The notes: generated by a model from the sequence alone, not told the origin. 64,000 nucleotides of DNA from Candidatus Ulvibacter alkanivorans (GCF_003333325.1 NZ_QOLC01000079.1:14416-78415), one strand, 5' to 3'. Shown: positions 8,661-18,211, counted from the stretch's first letter. Numbers and translations: made by a program.

Positions 8661-9746
8661 TTACAATTTAGTCAGACTTACACTGCCATAACTCGAATTG
8701 ATGTTTAGATTGTTCCCGGAGTTACGAATGTTGTGATAGCCTTGATAATTTTTACTGGTGTATCCTTTATCACTGTTGGTTACCGTTACATCGTTTTCTC
8801 CTTTAAAGTTGGCAAAAGACAGTTTGATTATAAAATCGAAACTGTACCCTGCCTCATAACCCAATTTTACAGCCGTATAGTCGCTTTTTATTGTCACGTC
8901 ATTGGCAGTGCTCGCCACCTTATTTATAACAATAGAGCCATAATCGGTGTTCAAGTTTAGAGAACCGGTAACTGTTCCTATACGGTTGGGGATATAATCA
9001 CCTCTTCCCACTAAATTTCCAACCTTATCGATTGCTATTTTTCCGTAGTCATTATTATAATTTAGGTTGTTAACTTCACCAATTTTTGAATCGGTATAAT
9101 CGGCAGCAAGTTCTAGATCATCGATCTTCTCTAGGCTAAATCCACTATAATCGGCCTTAATCGTACCACTTTTCATATAAGCGATGGTGGAATTTTGTGT
9201 ATAGTCGAAGGATAGTAAATTATTATCAGCCAACAATTCACCGATAATGAGTTGACCATAATCACAATTAATCTTCGCATTTCCTTCTAGTCTATTAAGG
9301 TTGATTGCTCCATAATCGTTGTCAAGATCGACCGTATTGGTCACCGGGAGCTTAATGCGATAGTGAATACTCATGGAAACCGAATTCTTCTTACTGTTCC
9401 AAATCTTCCATGAATTCTTAGTGTCGTCGAAAATAGTTTTGGCGGTTACCAGCGAAGCGTTCGCTGTAAACTCAACAGTTATTTCATCAAGTTTTTGTTG
9501 CACTTTTTCTTCGTCGTCACCATTGGTAGTTATGGTGACTTCAATAACGGTTCGGTTTTCGTTCCATGTAACGATATCTATGTTTCCATACGAATTGTCG
9601 ACCCGTAAACCGGCATTGGCATTTACCTTGTATTCTTTATTGATTTTTTTCTCCTTGGTGTATTTGCCCTTCGGTTCACCATTATGGGCCAAAACAATTC
9701 CCGGCACAAAAAATAGGAGTAGCAGTGTTTTAGATAGTAATTTCAT
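8661..9746 (-). CDS. DUF4097-like exported beta-helix protein
   Basis: 361 residues with a signal peptide (MKLLSKTLLLLFFVPG, ending near LAHNG). The N-terminal part (RVDNSYGNIDIVTWNEN) and the many following D/N-Y-G or D-Y-[TS] turns (NDYGAI, CDYGQL, ADYSGF, ADYTDS, TDYGSI) show a repeating beta-strand ladder like DUF4097/DUF4098 adhesin-type domains. The repeats are related in design to the head-GIN protein encoded next. Its start overlaps the end of the anti-sigma-like gene by 17 bases, so translation is probably coupled. The location is envelope or surface; the function is unknown. The fold is inferred from the repeat pattern, not from a database match. Confidence 0.75.
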   Translation of the reverse strand: MKLLSKTLLLLFFVPGIVLAHNGEPKGKYTKEKKINKEYKVNANAGLRVDNSYGNIDIVTWNENRTVIEVTITTNGDDEEKVQQKLDEITVEFTANASLVTAKTIFDDTKNSWKIWNSKKNSVSMSIHYRIKLPVTNTVDLDNDYGAINLNRLEGNAKINCDYGQLIIGELLADNNLLSFDYTQNSTIAYMKSGTIKADYSGFSLEKIDDLELAADYTDSKIGEVNNLNYNNDYGKIAIDKVGNLVGRGDYIPNRIGTVTGSLNLNTDYGSIVINKVASTANDVTIKSDYTAVKLGYEAGYSFDFIIKLSFANFKGENDVTVTNSDKGYTSKNYQGYHNIRNSGNNLNINSSYGSVSLTKL

Positions 9747-10275
9747 CTCGATTTGTTTTAAGTGATTTAATTTCTTCCATAGTTTGAATTACGTGTTGTA
9801 ATAGTTCGATCCGGCTCTGGAAGTTAGAGATCATGGCATAGACAACGCGTTTGTCATTACCACTTTCTACCAGATCTAATTTTAGAGCATCATACTCTGT
9901 TTCAAGAATTGCAAGCTGTTCTAGTGCATCTTCAACCAATACTTTGGTGTCTTCTGCTTCCAAACTTTTTAAGGTTGCCAATTCTTCATTAATGGTTGTT
10001 ACAAAAAACGATTGGGTCTTTTCCATCTCGGGTGAAACACTTGCTAGGTCACCTTGTGCTGCTTCCGAAGTAAAGAAAGTAAACCCAAAGAACAACAATA
10101 CGGCTATCGATGCAGCAATTGAAAGTGGTTTCTTCCAAGCTATTTTTATGCTGCGAGCCTCTTGCGTTTGCTGTAACTTTTGCATAAAGCGATGTTCATG
10201 TCCGGAAGGTGTTTCATGTATATCGAAACAACCTTCTTGCTCTTTAAAGAATATGTCTAATTCGTCTTTCATCAT
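9730..10275 (-). CDS. probable anti-sigma factor, single-pass membrane protein
   Basis: 181 residues: a cytoplasmic N-terminus with the P-x-GHEHRFMQKL motif often seen at the start of such proteins in flavobacteria, one hydrophobic segment at about 51-68, and a mostly helical periplasmic part with coiled-coil-like heptads (EQLAILETEYDALKLDL). It lies 19 bases after an ECF sigma gene and overlaps the next exported-protein gene. This position and topology fit a membrane anti-sigma factor that holds the sigma factor until an envelope signal arrives. There is no recognisable zinc (ZAS) motif. The role is inferred from context and shape. Confidence 0.65.
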   Translation of the reverse strand: MMKDELDIFFKEQEGCFDIHETPSGHEHRFMQKLQQTQEARSIKIAWKKPLSIAASIAVLLFFGFTFFTSEAAQGDLASVSPEMEKTQSFFVTTINEELATLKSLEAEDTKVLVEDALEQLAILETEYDALKLDLVESGNDKRVVYAMISNFQSRIELLQHVIQTMEEIKSLKTNRDEITI

Positions 10276-10294
10276 TTTATTTTCTAAGCATCTT

Positions 10295-10846
10295 TTACGA
10301 TGCGATCGCTAATTTCTTTCGTAAACTCTCTTTTGCTCTGGAGATCATCGTGCGACAGTTCCCATAACTAATTTGTAGGATCTCACAGATCTCTTCGTAA
10401 TCAAATCCTTCAATATAATGCAGGGTTAAGATCTGCCGATAACTTTCTTGTAATTCATCCATTCGACTTAGCACAGCACTTGTGCGTAGATCGGAACACT
10501 CTGATAGGTCAACACCACTTATCTCCTCGGGCGATTCCTCTAGCAAAGTTTCATCGATGGCAACATAGCGCTGTGATTTCTTATAGATCGAAATGCTATT
10601 GTTCACTACAATTCGTTTTAGCCAAGCACCGAATGTTGCATCGCCTTTAAAGCTGTCGAGTTTGCTAAAAGCCGCGATAAATGATTCCTGCATAACGTCT
10701 TCAGCCTCGGCCGTATCTTTAACAATGCGATATGCCACATTGTACATAGCCTTTTGATACCGGTTGTATACCTCCAGTTGCGCCAGTCTATTTCCTTTTT
10801 TGCAAAGAACGAGTAATGGTTCGATTGTATGTTGGCCTAGTTCCAA
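10295..10846 (-). CDS. ECF-type RNA polymerase sigma factor
   Basis: 183 residues. Region 2 is clear (YNVAYRIVKDTAEAEDVMQESFIAAF), followed by a linker, then region 4 with a helix-turn-helix (YRQILTLHYIEGFDYEEICEIL, SYGNCRTMISRAKESLR). No ATG is in frame before the stop at 10889-10891, so TTG 10846 (MELGQHTIEP) is the best start. The gene leads a four-gene minus-strand unit: sigma, membrane anti-sigma-like protein, DUF4097-like and head-GIN exported proteins. The likely role is control of this envelope operon, including itself. A -7-like TATCTTTA lies a short way upstream on the minus strand but is not a full match. Confidence 0.92.
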   Translation of the reverse strand: MELGQHTIEPLLVLCKKGNRLAQLEVYNRYQKAMYNVAYRIVKDTAEAEDVMQESFIAAFSKLDSFKGDATFGAWLKRIVVNNSISIYKKSQRYVAIDETLLEESPEEISGVDLSECSDLRTSAVLSRMDELQESYRQILTLHYIEGFDYEEICEILQISYGNCRTMISRAKESLRKKLAIAS

Positions 10847-11085
10847 ACAGCTGTTGTTTAGTATAAAGATAGGGGAAGTCTCGAATTGTTACACCTAAGA
10901 CAAAATTTCTTTTGTATTGCTTCGGAAAGGGCTGTCATGGTAGTCCACAGTATCATCTTAATTATAAAGGAAGGCTGGCATAACAATTGAATGAATAGCG
11001 TGGATATACGACTGAAGCTTCCGTAAATCGTTGGCTTTCAGAAAATATTATAAAAAAATTAATAATCATAATGCATTGTGCACCG

Positions 11086-11093
11086 TACCTTTG
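11086..11093 (+). promoter_or_regulatory. -7 promoter element of lon
   Basis: TACCTTTG matches the Bacteroidota -7 consensus TAnnTTTG exactly, 25 bases before the lon ATG. No convincing -33 element is visible at 17-23 bases upstream. Confidence 0.5.
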
Positions 11094-11118
11094 GTGACAC
11101 AATGGCGTAAACTTATAT

Positions 11119-13569
11119 ATGGCACGATCAAAAATAACTTCAATAGACAGTTTGTCACTGCAGGAATTAAAGGAAGAAGCAGAATTAATTCCTTTAATGT
11201 CTGCCGAAGATGAGGATGAAATGGAACGCGAGGAACTTCCCGAAGTTCTACCTATTCTTCCACTTCGCAATACCGTCCTTTTCCCGGGTGTTGTAATCCC
11301 GATTACAGCCGGACGTGACAAATCGATCAAACTGATTAATGAAACTAACAAAGGAAATAAGACCATAGGCGTCGTTTCCCAAAAAGAAGAGGCCGAAGAA
11401 GAGCCTAATAGCAAAGACATCAATACCATTGGAACGGTTGCTAAGATCTTACGGGTTTTAAAAATGCCCGATGGGAACACAACCGTCATCATTCAAGGGA
11501 AAAAACGATTTGAAGTTGCAGAAGTGATCACCAACGATCCTTATATGACTGCAACAGTACGGGGCGTTTCCGAAGCGAGACCCGCCAAAGAGAATCAAGA
11601 GTTCAATACCATCATCGATTCGATAAAAGAACTGGCCTTAGAGATCATTAAGGACAGCCCCAATATTCCTTCGGAAGCAGCTTTTGCCATAAAGAACATT
11701 GAAAGTAATTCGTTTTTGGTGAATTTCGTTTCTTCCAACCTAAATATTTCTGTAGAAGAAAAACAGAAGCTTTTAGAGATCAACGACCTTAAGGACCGCG
11801 CTCTGGAAACATTGCGCTTTATGAATATTGAACGACAAAAATTGTCGCTGCGTAATGACATCCAATCTAAGGTTCAAAGCGATATTAACCAACAACAGCG
11901 TGAGTATTTTTTAAATCAGCAGTTAAAGACCATTCAAGAGGAATTGGGTGGTTCTTCTTCCGAAGAAGAGATCGAAGAAATGCGTGTTCGTTCTAAGAAG
12001 AAAAAGTGGAACGAGACAGTAGATAAGCACTTTAACAAAGAGTTATCTAAACTACAACGTATGAATCCGCAGGTCGCCGAGTACAGCATTCAGCGTAATT
12101 ACTTAGATCTGGTGTTAGAATTACCTTGGGGTGAATACAGCAAAGATAAGTTCGATCTAAAACGGGCAAGAAAAATATTAGATCGCGATCACTACGGCTT
12201 GGACGATGTAAAAAAACGCATCATCGAATATTTGGCCGTGTTAAAATTGCGAAACGATATGAAATCGCCAATTTTGTGTCTATACGGACCTCCGGGAGTG
12301 GGGAAGACCTCGCTGGGAAAATCGGTAGCCGAAGCACTTGGACGCGAATATGTGCGCATGTCGTTAGGTGGATTGCGCGATGAAGCCGAAATTCGGGGAC
12401 ATCGAAAAACCTATATTGGCGCCATGCCCGGACGAATTATTAAGAATTTAAAGAAAGCCGGAACGAGCAATCCTGTGTTCGTGTTGGACGAGATCGATAA
12501 ACTATCGGTGGGAAGTCAAGGCGACCCGTCTTCAGCAATGTTAGAGGTGCTGGATCCGGAACAGAATAGCGCTTTTTATGATAACTTCTTAGAATTAGGG
12601 TATGACCTTTCTAAGGTAATGTTCATAGCTACATCTAATAGTTTAAGTACCATCCAGCCTGCTCTAAAAGATCGAATGGAGATCATACGTGTTTCCGGAT
12701 ATACCATTGAAGAGAAGGTAGAGATCGCGAAACGCCATTTACTTCCGAAGCAATTAAAAGAACATGGACTCACCAAGGACGATCTAAAGATCGCCAAACC
12801 ACAATTAGAGAAGATCGTAGAAGGCTATACGCGAGAAAGTGGTGTTCGTAGCTTAGAAAAACAGATCGCAAAAATGGTGCGATATGCTGCGATGAAGATC
12901 GCAATGGAGGAGGAGTACACTAAAAAGGTGACCAACGACATTATTATTGAAGCCTTGGGTGCTCCAAAAATGGAACGCAACAAATATGAGAATAACGACG
13001 TAGCCGGAGTGGTAACCGGGCTCGCTTGGACACGTGTAGGCGGTGATATCTTATTTATCGAGTCTACTTTATCTAAGGGAAAAGGAAATCTTACGATGAC
13101 CGGTAACTTGGGTAAGGTCATGAAGGAATCGGCCACCATCGCATTAGAATACATAAAATCGAATGCCGATAAGTTAGGCATCGACGGCGATGTATTCGAA
13201 AAGTACAACATTCACATTCACGTTCCTGAAGGAGCGACACCTAAGGATGGACCTAGTGCAGGAATCACCATGCTAACCTCCTTGGTTTCTCTGTTCACCC
13301 AACGCAAGGTCAAGAAAAGCATTGCTATGACAGGGGAGATCACGCTGCGAGGGAAAGTACTTCCTGTAGGTGGGATCAAGGAAAAGATATTGGCGGCAAA
13401 AAGAGCTCGTATTAAAGAGATCTTGTTATGTGAAGACAACAAACGGGATATCGATGAGATCAAACCGGAATACCTACAAGGACTTAAGTTTCACTATGTA
13501 AAGGAGATGAGCGATGTGTTAGAATTGGCCTTGACCAAAGAAAAGGTGAAAAATCCGAAACAGTTATAG
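11119..13569 (+). CDS. lon: ATP-dependent protease Lon
   Basis: 816 residues, full length. An N-terminal substrate-binding domain ([17 protein letters not shown]) is followed by a coiled-coil middle region, then an AAA+ module with Walker A GPPGVGKT at 390-397 and Walker [11 protein letters not shown]. The C-terminal protease domain has the catalytic Ser713 in KDGPSAG and a Lys near 756 in GGIKEK, the Ser-Lys dyad. Lon degrades misfolded and regulatory proteins in the cytoplasm. The flavobacterial N-terminus carries an acidic stretch ([12 protein letters not shown]) before the conserved domain. It is a single-gene unit with its own -7 element and a stem-loop after the stop. Identification is secure. 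Confidence 0.97.
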   Translation: MARSKITSIDSLSLQELKEEAELIPLMSAEDEDEMEREELPEVLPILPLRNTVLFPGVVIPITAGRDKSIKLINETNKGNKTIGVVSQKEEAEEEPNSKDINTIGTVAKILRVLKMPDGNTTVIIQGKKRFEVAEVITNDPYMTATVRGVSEARPAKENQEFNTIIDSIKELALEIIKDSPNIPSEAAFAIKNIESNSFLVNFVSSNLNISVEEKQKLLEINDLKDRALETLRFMNIERQKLSLRNDIQSKVQSDINQQQREYFLNQQLKTIQEELGGSSSEEEIEEMRVRSKKKKWNETVDKHFNKELSKLQRMNPQVAEYSIQRNYLDLVLELPWGEYSKDKFDLKRARKILDRDHYGLDDVKKRIIEYLAVLKLRNDMKSPILCLYGPPGVGKTSLGKSVAEALGREYVRMSLGGLRDEAEIRGHRKTYIGAMPGRIIKNLKKAGTSNPVFVLDEIDKLSVGSQGDPSSAMLEVLDPEQNSAFYDNFLELGYDLSKVMFIATSNSLSTIQPALKDRMEIIRVSGYTIEEKVEIAKRHLLPKQLKEHGLTKDDLKIAKPQLEKIVEGYTRESGVRSLEKQIAKMVRYAAMKIAMEEEYTKKVTNDIIIEALGAPKMERNKYENNDVAGVVTGLAWTRVGGDILFIESTLSKGKGNLTMTGNLGKVMKESATIALEYIKSNADKLGIDGDVFEKYNIHIHVPEGATPKDGPSAGITMLTSLVSLFTQRKVKKSIAMTGEITLRGKVLPVGGIKEKILAAKRARIKEILLCEDNKRDIDEIKPEYLQGLKFHYVKEMSDVLELALTKEKVKNPKQL

Positions 13570-13580
13570 AACACCAATAA

Positions 13581-13608
13581 AACCCCTTGCCTTATTTGGT
13601 AAGGGGTT
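13581..13608 (+). terminator. stem-loop after lon
   Basis: Stem AACCCCTT / AAGGGGTT shortly after the lon stop. The T run is weak (ACATCATTTA), so termination may be inefficient. Confidence 0.5.
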
Positions 13609-13696
13609 ACATCATTTATTGAAATCCTTTTTACTCTTCTGAAAATAAATTATACTTGCAGTCGTTTTAACTTTCAGGAAACGGTATGTATCGCCA

Positions 13697-14716
13697 ATGA
13701 ACCAAAAGTTTTTACTTTTAATAGCCTCACTTATAGCAACTTCTGCATTTGCGCAAATAGGAGGACGTTCAACTTACCAGTTTTTGAATTTAGTAAACAA
13801 CCCGCGTCAAGCAGCCTTAGGTGGTAAGATCGTTACAAACTACGACTACGATCCCATTCAAGGTCTATTTAATCCGGCAAGTATCAATCCCGCGATGGAT
13901 AACCAATTATCGGTTAATTATTCCAATTATTTAGGTGATGTAAACTACGGCACCGTTGCCTACGCTTATTTGTGGGACCGACGCACTCAGGTACTACATA
14001 CAGGAGTTACTTATATTAACTACGGAAAGTTCGACGGTTACGACGAACAAGGAAACGCTACCAACACTTTTAGTGGGGGCGAAGTGGCTCTCTCATTAGG
14101 ACATGCTCGAAACATAGCATTTACCAATTTTCACTTGGGAGCTAATGTGAAGTTCATATCTTCTAAACTAGAACAATACTCGTCATTTGGCGTAGCTTTA
14201 GACCTAGGGGTAATGTATGTGTATGAGGCTTGGGACCTACATGTCACAGCGGTAGGAAGAAATATAGGTACCCAGATCACACCTTATAACGAGATCTACG
14301 AACCCCTGCCTTTTGAACTTATTCTTGGAGTTTCTCAAACCTTAGAAAATATTCCTATTCGGTGGCATTTTACCTTAGAGAACATGCAACGATGGAAGTT
14401 GGCCTTCGCCAATCCCAATCGTGACGAGAATGATCTCGAAGGCAATACCACTAGTGAAAAGATCAACTTCTTCGATCATGCGTTTAGACATATGATCGTG
14501 GGGATCGAATTATTCCCGGAAAGCGGATTCAACATTAGGTTGGGGTATAATTTACGTAGAGCCGAAGAATTGCGTATCTTAGAGCAACGAGCTTTTGCCG
14601 GACTTAGCGCCGGATTTTCAATAAAGCTTAATAAATTACGACTTAGCTATTCGTACGCCCGATTTAGTTCGGCGGCGTCTTCAAGTTATTTCGGACTCAA
14701 CATAGACCTTCAGTAA
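13697..14716 (+). CDS. porQ: type IX secretion system protein PorQ
   Basis: 339 residues with a signal peptide (MNQKFLLLIASLIATSAFAQ), then the family opening GGRSTYQFLNL, NNPRQAALGG and FNPASINP. The rest is an outer-membrane beta-barrel pattern. In Porphyromonas and Flavobacterium PorQ works in the type IX secretion system; with PorZ it belongs to the surface attachment complex that anchors cargo on lipopolysaccharide. The stop TAA overlaps the ATG of cmk by one base (TAATG), and porQ-cmk is a conserved pair in the phylum. This gene is the main direct sign that the cell has a T9SS; no other por/gld gene is in the window. Confidence 0.92.
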   Translation: MNQKFLLLIASLIATSAFAQIGGRSTYQFLNLVNNPRQAALGGKIVTNYDYDPIQGLFNPASINPAMDNQLSVNYSNYLGDVNYGTVAYAYLWDRRTQVLHTGVTYINYGKFDGYDEQGNATNTFSGGEVALSLGHARNIAFTNFHLGANVKFISSKLEQYSSFGVALDLGVMYVYEAWDLHVTAVGRNIGTQITPYNEIYEPLPFELILGVSQTLENIPIRWHFTLENMQRWKLAFANPNRDENDLEGNTTSEKINFFDHAFRHMIVGIELFPESGFNIRLGYNLRRAEELRILEQRAFAGLSAGFSIKLNKLRLSYSYARFSSAASSSYFGLNIDLQ

Positions 14717-15411
14717 TGCATAAAATTACCATAGCTATAGACGGCTATTCATCTACCGGAAAAAGTACGATTGCCAAACAATTGGCAGACTGGTTGGATT
14801 ATGTCTATGTTGATACCGGAGCTATGTATCGGGCCGTAACCCTATATGCGATGGAAAACAGGTTTATTTCCGAAGCACATTTCGACAAACAAGCATTGAT
14901 ACAAGCGTTGCCAAACGTCTCCTTATCGTTCAAAAAGAACAGTGAGACGGGAAAAGCTGAGATCCATTTGAATGGCCGTAATGTAGAACCACTTATTCGC
15001 AGCTTGAAAGTTTCAGAATATGTGAGTCCGATAGCGACTGTTCCCGAAGTAAGAAAGAAATTGGTTGAGCAACAACAAGCTATGGGCGAGGGGCAAGGCG
15101 TGGTAATGGACGGCAGAGATATTGGTACCGTAGTCTTTCCGAAGGCAGCCTTAAAGATCTTTTTAAATGCATCTGCCGACGAACGCGCGAAACGTCGCTA
15201 TCGAGAATTGGTCGAGCGCGGAGAACTAGTCGCTTATACCGATGTCTTGGCCAATGTCATGGAACGCGACCACATTGACAGCACACGCAAAGATTCGCCA
15301 TTAAAAAAAGCCGAAGACGCCATCGAGATCGATAATAGCGAAATGAACCTGGAAGACCAATTTCATGTGATCCTACAGTTGGCAAAAGATCGTATCGCCG
15401 GTCGTGTTTAA
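14716..15411 (+). CDS. cmk: cytidylate kinase
   Basis: Phosphorylates CMP and dCMP with ATP in pyrimidine nucleotide recycling. 231 residues. The P-loop is GYSSTGKST at 10-18, followed by the substrate segment VDTGAMYRA, the GRDIGTVVFP motif and the ADERAKRR lid region. The start ATG shares a base with the porQ stop, so the two are probably cotranslated. There is no functional link between porQ and cmk beyond conserved order. The gene is followed by 325 bases with the rpsA promoter and leader. Identification is secure. Confidence 0.96.
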   Translation: MHKITIAIDGYSSTGKSTIAKQLADWLDYVYVDTGAMYRAVTLYAMENRFISEAHFDKQALIQALPNVSLSFKKNSETGKAEIHLNGRNVEPLIRSLKVSEYVSPIATVPEVRKKLVEQQQAMGEGQGVVMDGRDIGTVVFPKAALKIFLNASADERAKRRYRELVERGELVAYTDVLANVMERDHIDSTRKDSPLKKAEDAIEIDNSEMNLEDQFHVILQLAKDRIAGRV

Positions 15412-15553
15412 ATTGTACGCTAACAACTAGATTTCCACTAATATGCTTCACGTTTAACTTATTATTTCTAAGCTATTTACACAAACCTTAGAGCTAAAAT
15501 GTATAGATTTTCGCCGCCTTTGGCTTAAATATGGCATATCGATTCCAAAACAC

Positions 15554-15584
15554 TTTGAAAATCAAAAGATAACTTGTACTTTTG
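15554..15584 (+). promoter_or_regulatory. rpsA promoter
   Basis: TTTG (15554-15557), a 19-base spacer and TACTTTTG (15577-15584): a full match to the Bacteroidota primary-sigma consensus. It predicts a transcript start near 15592 and a leader of about 145 bases. Confidence 0.85.
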
Positions 15585-15591
15585 CAACCCT

Positions 15592-15736
15592 TTTAGCGAC
15601 AAGTAAGAATAAAAGGTATTTAAATAAAAATCAAATAAACCCTTCTGTGGGATGGTCGCACAAATTCTTACAAGAACACAGAATACAAATCCTTGGTCTT
15701 TGAAGCAGGTAACTGACGAAGATCAATTTTTAAAGA
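15592..15736 (+). promoter_or_regulatory. structured 5' leader of rpsA
   Basis: The leader can form competing helices. TTCTGTG (15643-15649) pairs perfectly with CACAGAA (15677-15683). The same TGTG can instead pair with CACA (15659-15662). GTAAGAAT (15603-15610) is fully complementary to ATTCTTAC (15664-15671), which lies inside the first loop, so a pseudoknot or a switch is possible. Such a leader could be the target for S1 autoregulation, but no known Rfam family is recognised. Confidence 0.5.
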
Positions 15737-17689
15737 ATGGCTGATAAAGCAAACAAAGAAAAAGCAGTAGAAAAAGCTGCTGAAGAAAAAGCAGACAAAT
15801 CGGTAGCGGTTAAAGACGCTAAAAAACCAACTCGTAAGAAGAAAACGGTTAAAGCCGAAGACATCGCAGAAGTAGCCGAAGAAAAAGTAGGCGCGACAAC
15901 CGAAGAAGCTGCACCGAAAGAAGTTTCTTTAAAGGAAAAAGATCCTAAGAAATTTCTTGAAGAATTCAACTGGCACAACTATCAAGAAGGGATCGATCCT
16001 ATCGACGATGGAAAACTGGAAGAATTCGAAAAATTAGTAGCAGAGAACTTCGTTGATACCCTAGATGATGAGGTGGTAGAAGGAGAAGTAGTACACATGA
16101 CCGATCGTGATGCGATTATCGACATCAACGCAAAGTCAGAAGGTGTGATCTCTTTAAACGAGTTCCGTTACAACCCAGACTTAAAAGTAGGGGACAAAGT
16201 GGAAGTATTGATCGATGTGCGTGAAGACAGCACAGGACAGTTGATCCTTTCACACCGTAAAGCAAGAACTATCATGGCTTGGGATCGTGTGAACAAAGCA
16301 CACGACGAAGGTACTATCGTGAACGGATACGTAAAATGTCGTACCAAAGGTGGTATGATCGTAGATGTATTTGGAATCGAAGCCTTCTTACCGGGATCAC
16401 AAATAGATGTGAAGCCAATTCGCGACTACGATGCATACGTTGGTAAAACAATGGAATTCAAAGTAGTGAAGATCAACCACGAATTCAAGAACGTAGTTGT
16501 GTCGCACAAAGCGCTTATTGAAGCAGACATCGAAGAACAGAAAAAAGAGATCATTGGTCAGTTAGAAAAAGGACAAGTATTAGAAGGTGTTGTGAAGAAC
16601 ATCACTTCGTACGGAGTCTTTGTTGACCTTGGTGGTGTAGACGGATTAGTACACATTACCGATCTTTCTTGGTCACGAATCAACCATCCAAATGAGATCG
16701 TTGAACTTGATCAAAAATTAAACGTGGTAATCCTTGATTTCGATGAGGACAAAACACGTATCCAACTAGGACTTAAACAATTGAACCCTCACCCATGGGA
16801 TGCCCTTGGTGATGAGTTGAAAGTAGGCGATAAAGTAAAAGGAAAAGTAGTTGTAATCGCAGATTACGGTGCATTTATCGAAGTTGCCGAAGGTGTTGAA
16901 GGTCTTATCCACGTGAGCGAAATGTCATGGTCTACGCATTTGCGTAGCGCTCAAGACTTCGTAAACGTTGGCGATGAGGTAGAAGCACAAATTCTAACCA
17001 TGGATCGCGAAGAGCGCAAAATGTCGCTTGGTATTAAGCAATTAACGCCGGACCCATGGACCGATATCACTAAGAAATATCCTGTAGGTTCTCGTCACGA
17101 AGGAATCGTACGTAACTTCACCAACTTCGGTGTGTTCGTAGAACTTGAAGAGGGGATCGACGGATTGATCTACATCAGTGACCTGTCTTGGACTAAGAAG
17201 ATCAAGCACCCTAGCGAATTCACCAACATTGGCGATACACTAGAAGTGGTTGTACTAGAATTGGATGTGGAAGGACGTAAGCTTAGCTTAGGTCACAAGC
17301 AGACCGAAGAGAATCCTTGGGACAAGTACGAAGGTGAGTTTGCAGTGGGTACTAAACACACAGCAACCATCGACGAGATCGTAGACAAAGGCGCAACGAT
17401 AGACTTTAACGAGGACATCACAGCGTTCGTACCTACACGTCACTTAGAGAAAGAAGACGGCTCTTTGTTGAAAAAAGGCGAAGAAGCAGAATTCCAGATC
17501 ATCGAATTCAATAAAGAATTCAAGAAAGTGGTTGCTTCTCACATGAGTATTCACAAAGAAGAAGAAGCTAAGATCGTTAAGCAAGCAGCTAAAAAGCAAG
17601 CAGCAGCGGCAGAAGAGTCTAAAACCACCTTAGGTGATGCAAACTCTAAGCTTCAAGAACTGAAAGACAAAATGGACGGTAAAAAGTAA
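15737..17689 (+). CDS. rpsA: 30S ribosomal protein S1
   Basis: 650 residues. A Lys/Ala/Glu-rich low-complexity N-terminal extension of about 75 residues, common in Bacteroidota S1, is followed by six S1 (OB-fold) repeats. The middle ones are most regular (NITSYGVFVDLGGVDGLVHITDLSW; VIADYGAFIEVAEGVEGLIHVSEMSW; FTNFGVFVELEEGIDGLIYISDLSW). A charged C-terminal tail is rich in Lys, Glu and Ala. S1 binds mRNA on the small subunit, which matters in Bacteroidota where Shine-Dalgarno pairing is little used. The gene has a strong promoter, a structured leader and its own terminator. It contains no copy of the CTTCGGAA octamer common elsewhere in the window. Confidence 0.97.
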   Translation: MADKANKEKAVEKAAEEKADKSVAVKDAKKPTRKKKTVKAEDIAEVAEEKVGATTEEAAPKEVSLKEKDPKKFLEEFNWHNYQEGIDPIDDGKLEEFEKLVAENFVDTLDDEVVEGEVVHMTDRDAIIDINAKSEGVISLNEFRYNPDLKVGDKVEVLIDVREDSTGQLILSHRKARTIMAWDRVNKAHDEGTIVNGYVKCRTKGGMIVDVFGIEAFLPGSQIDVKPIRDYDAYVGKTMEFKVVKINHEFKNVVVSHKALIEADIEEQKKEIIGQLEKGQVLEGVVKNITSYGVFVDLGGVDGLVHITDLSWSRINHPNEIVELDQKLNVVILDFDEDKTRIQLGLKQLNPHPWDALGDELKVGDKVKGKVVVIADYGAFIEVAEGVEGLIHVSEMSWSTHLRSAQDFVNVGDEVEAQILTMDREERKMSLGIKQLTPDPWTDITKKYPVGSRHEGIVRNFTNFGVFVELEEGIDGLIYISDLSWTKKIKHPSEFTNIGDTLEVVVLELDVEGRKLSLGHKQTEENPWDKYEGEFAVGTKHTATIDEIVDKGATIDFNEDITAFVPTRHLEKEDGSLLKKGEEAEFQIIEFNKEFKKVVASHMSIHKEEEAKIVKQAAKKQAAAAEESKTTLGDANSKLQELKDKMDGKK

Positions 17690-17711
17690 TCGCTTCATTT
17701 TCAATAAAGGC

Positions 17712-17742
17712 AAAGCCTCTCGAATTTCGGGAGGCTTTTTTT
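17712..17742 (+). terminator. terminator of rpsA
   Basis: Stem AAAGCCTC / GAGGCTTT with inner CGA/TCG pairing, then a T run. Confidence 0.85.
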
Positions 17743-17755
17743 ATAGGGCCTTTTT

Positions 17756-17826
17756 GGGCGTTCCCCCGCCTAAAGCGGGGTCAGGCCTTCGGCGGTACAC
17801 GATACCCTGCCTCAGTCCTTAACGCA
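17756..17826. repeat. GGGCGT-type palindromic intergenic element
   Basis: A GC-rich block starting GGGCGTTC, with hairpin CCCCGC-CTAAA-GCGGGG (17764-17780) followed by TCAGGCCTTCGGC. From memory, elements of this form (GGGCGT, inverted repeat, GTC-GG-CTTTC) are dispersed between genes in many Bacteroidota genomes. Only one copy is visible here. Confidence 0.55.
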
Positions 17827-17833
17827 GACCAAT

Positions 17834-18126
17834 GAGATGCTTCACTTCGCTGCGCTTCGTTCTGCATGACATTCCCCTTGTCATTTCGAGCATCCCCTTG
17901 TCATACCGAGCAACGCGAGGAATCTCTCAATATAAATGCTTCACTGCGTTCTGCATGACATTCACTTTGTCATTCCAAGCATCCCCTTGTCATTCCGAGC
18001 ATCCCCTTGTCATTCCGAGTGCAACGAGGAATCCCTCAAAAAGATGCTTCACTGCATTCTGCATGACATTCCCCTTGTCATTCCGAGCATCCCTTTGTCA
18101 TTCCGAGTGTAACGAGGAATCTCTCT
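17834..18126. repeat. three tandem copies of a roughly 100-bp intergenic repeat
   Basis: Copies begin near 17837, 17937 and 18044, each with ATGCTTCACT-GC-TTCTGCATGACATTC. Each then has one to three copies of a 20-base subunit of the form CCCCTTGTCATTCCGAGCAT and ends with GCAACGAGGAATC-CTC. Copies differ by point changes, so the array is not freshly made. It lies between the GGGCGT element and the pyrR promoter. The long open frame through it (17832-18215) is a by-product of the repeat and not a gene. Confidence 0.85.
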
Positions 18127-18151
18127 TCCAACCAAAGCAATTGTCGATCCA

Positions 18152-18184
18152 TTGTCAATTACTCATAAATTTATCTTACTTTTG
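18152..18184 (+). promoter_or_regulatory. pyrR promoter
   Basis: TTG (18152-18154), a 22-base spacer and an exact TACTTTTG (18177-18184). The predicted start near 18191 gives a leader of only about 20 bases, too short for a PyrR-binding attenuator before pyrR. Confidence 0.7.
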
Positions 18185-18211
18185 TACTCTGAATCGCATT
18201 CAGAATCTTCT

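Noticed and set aside
7914..9746. Internal repeats in the GIN and DUF4097-like genes as a CRISPR or DNA satellite
   Set aside because: They follow the protein turns in frame and vary between units; there are no fixed repeats with unique spacers.
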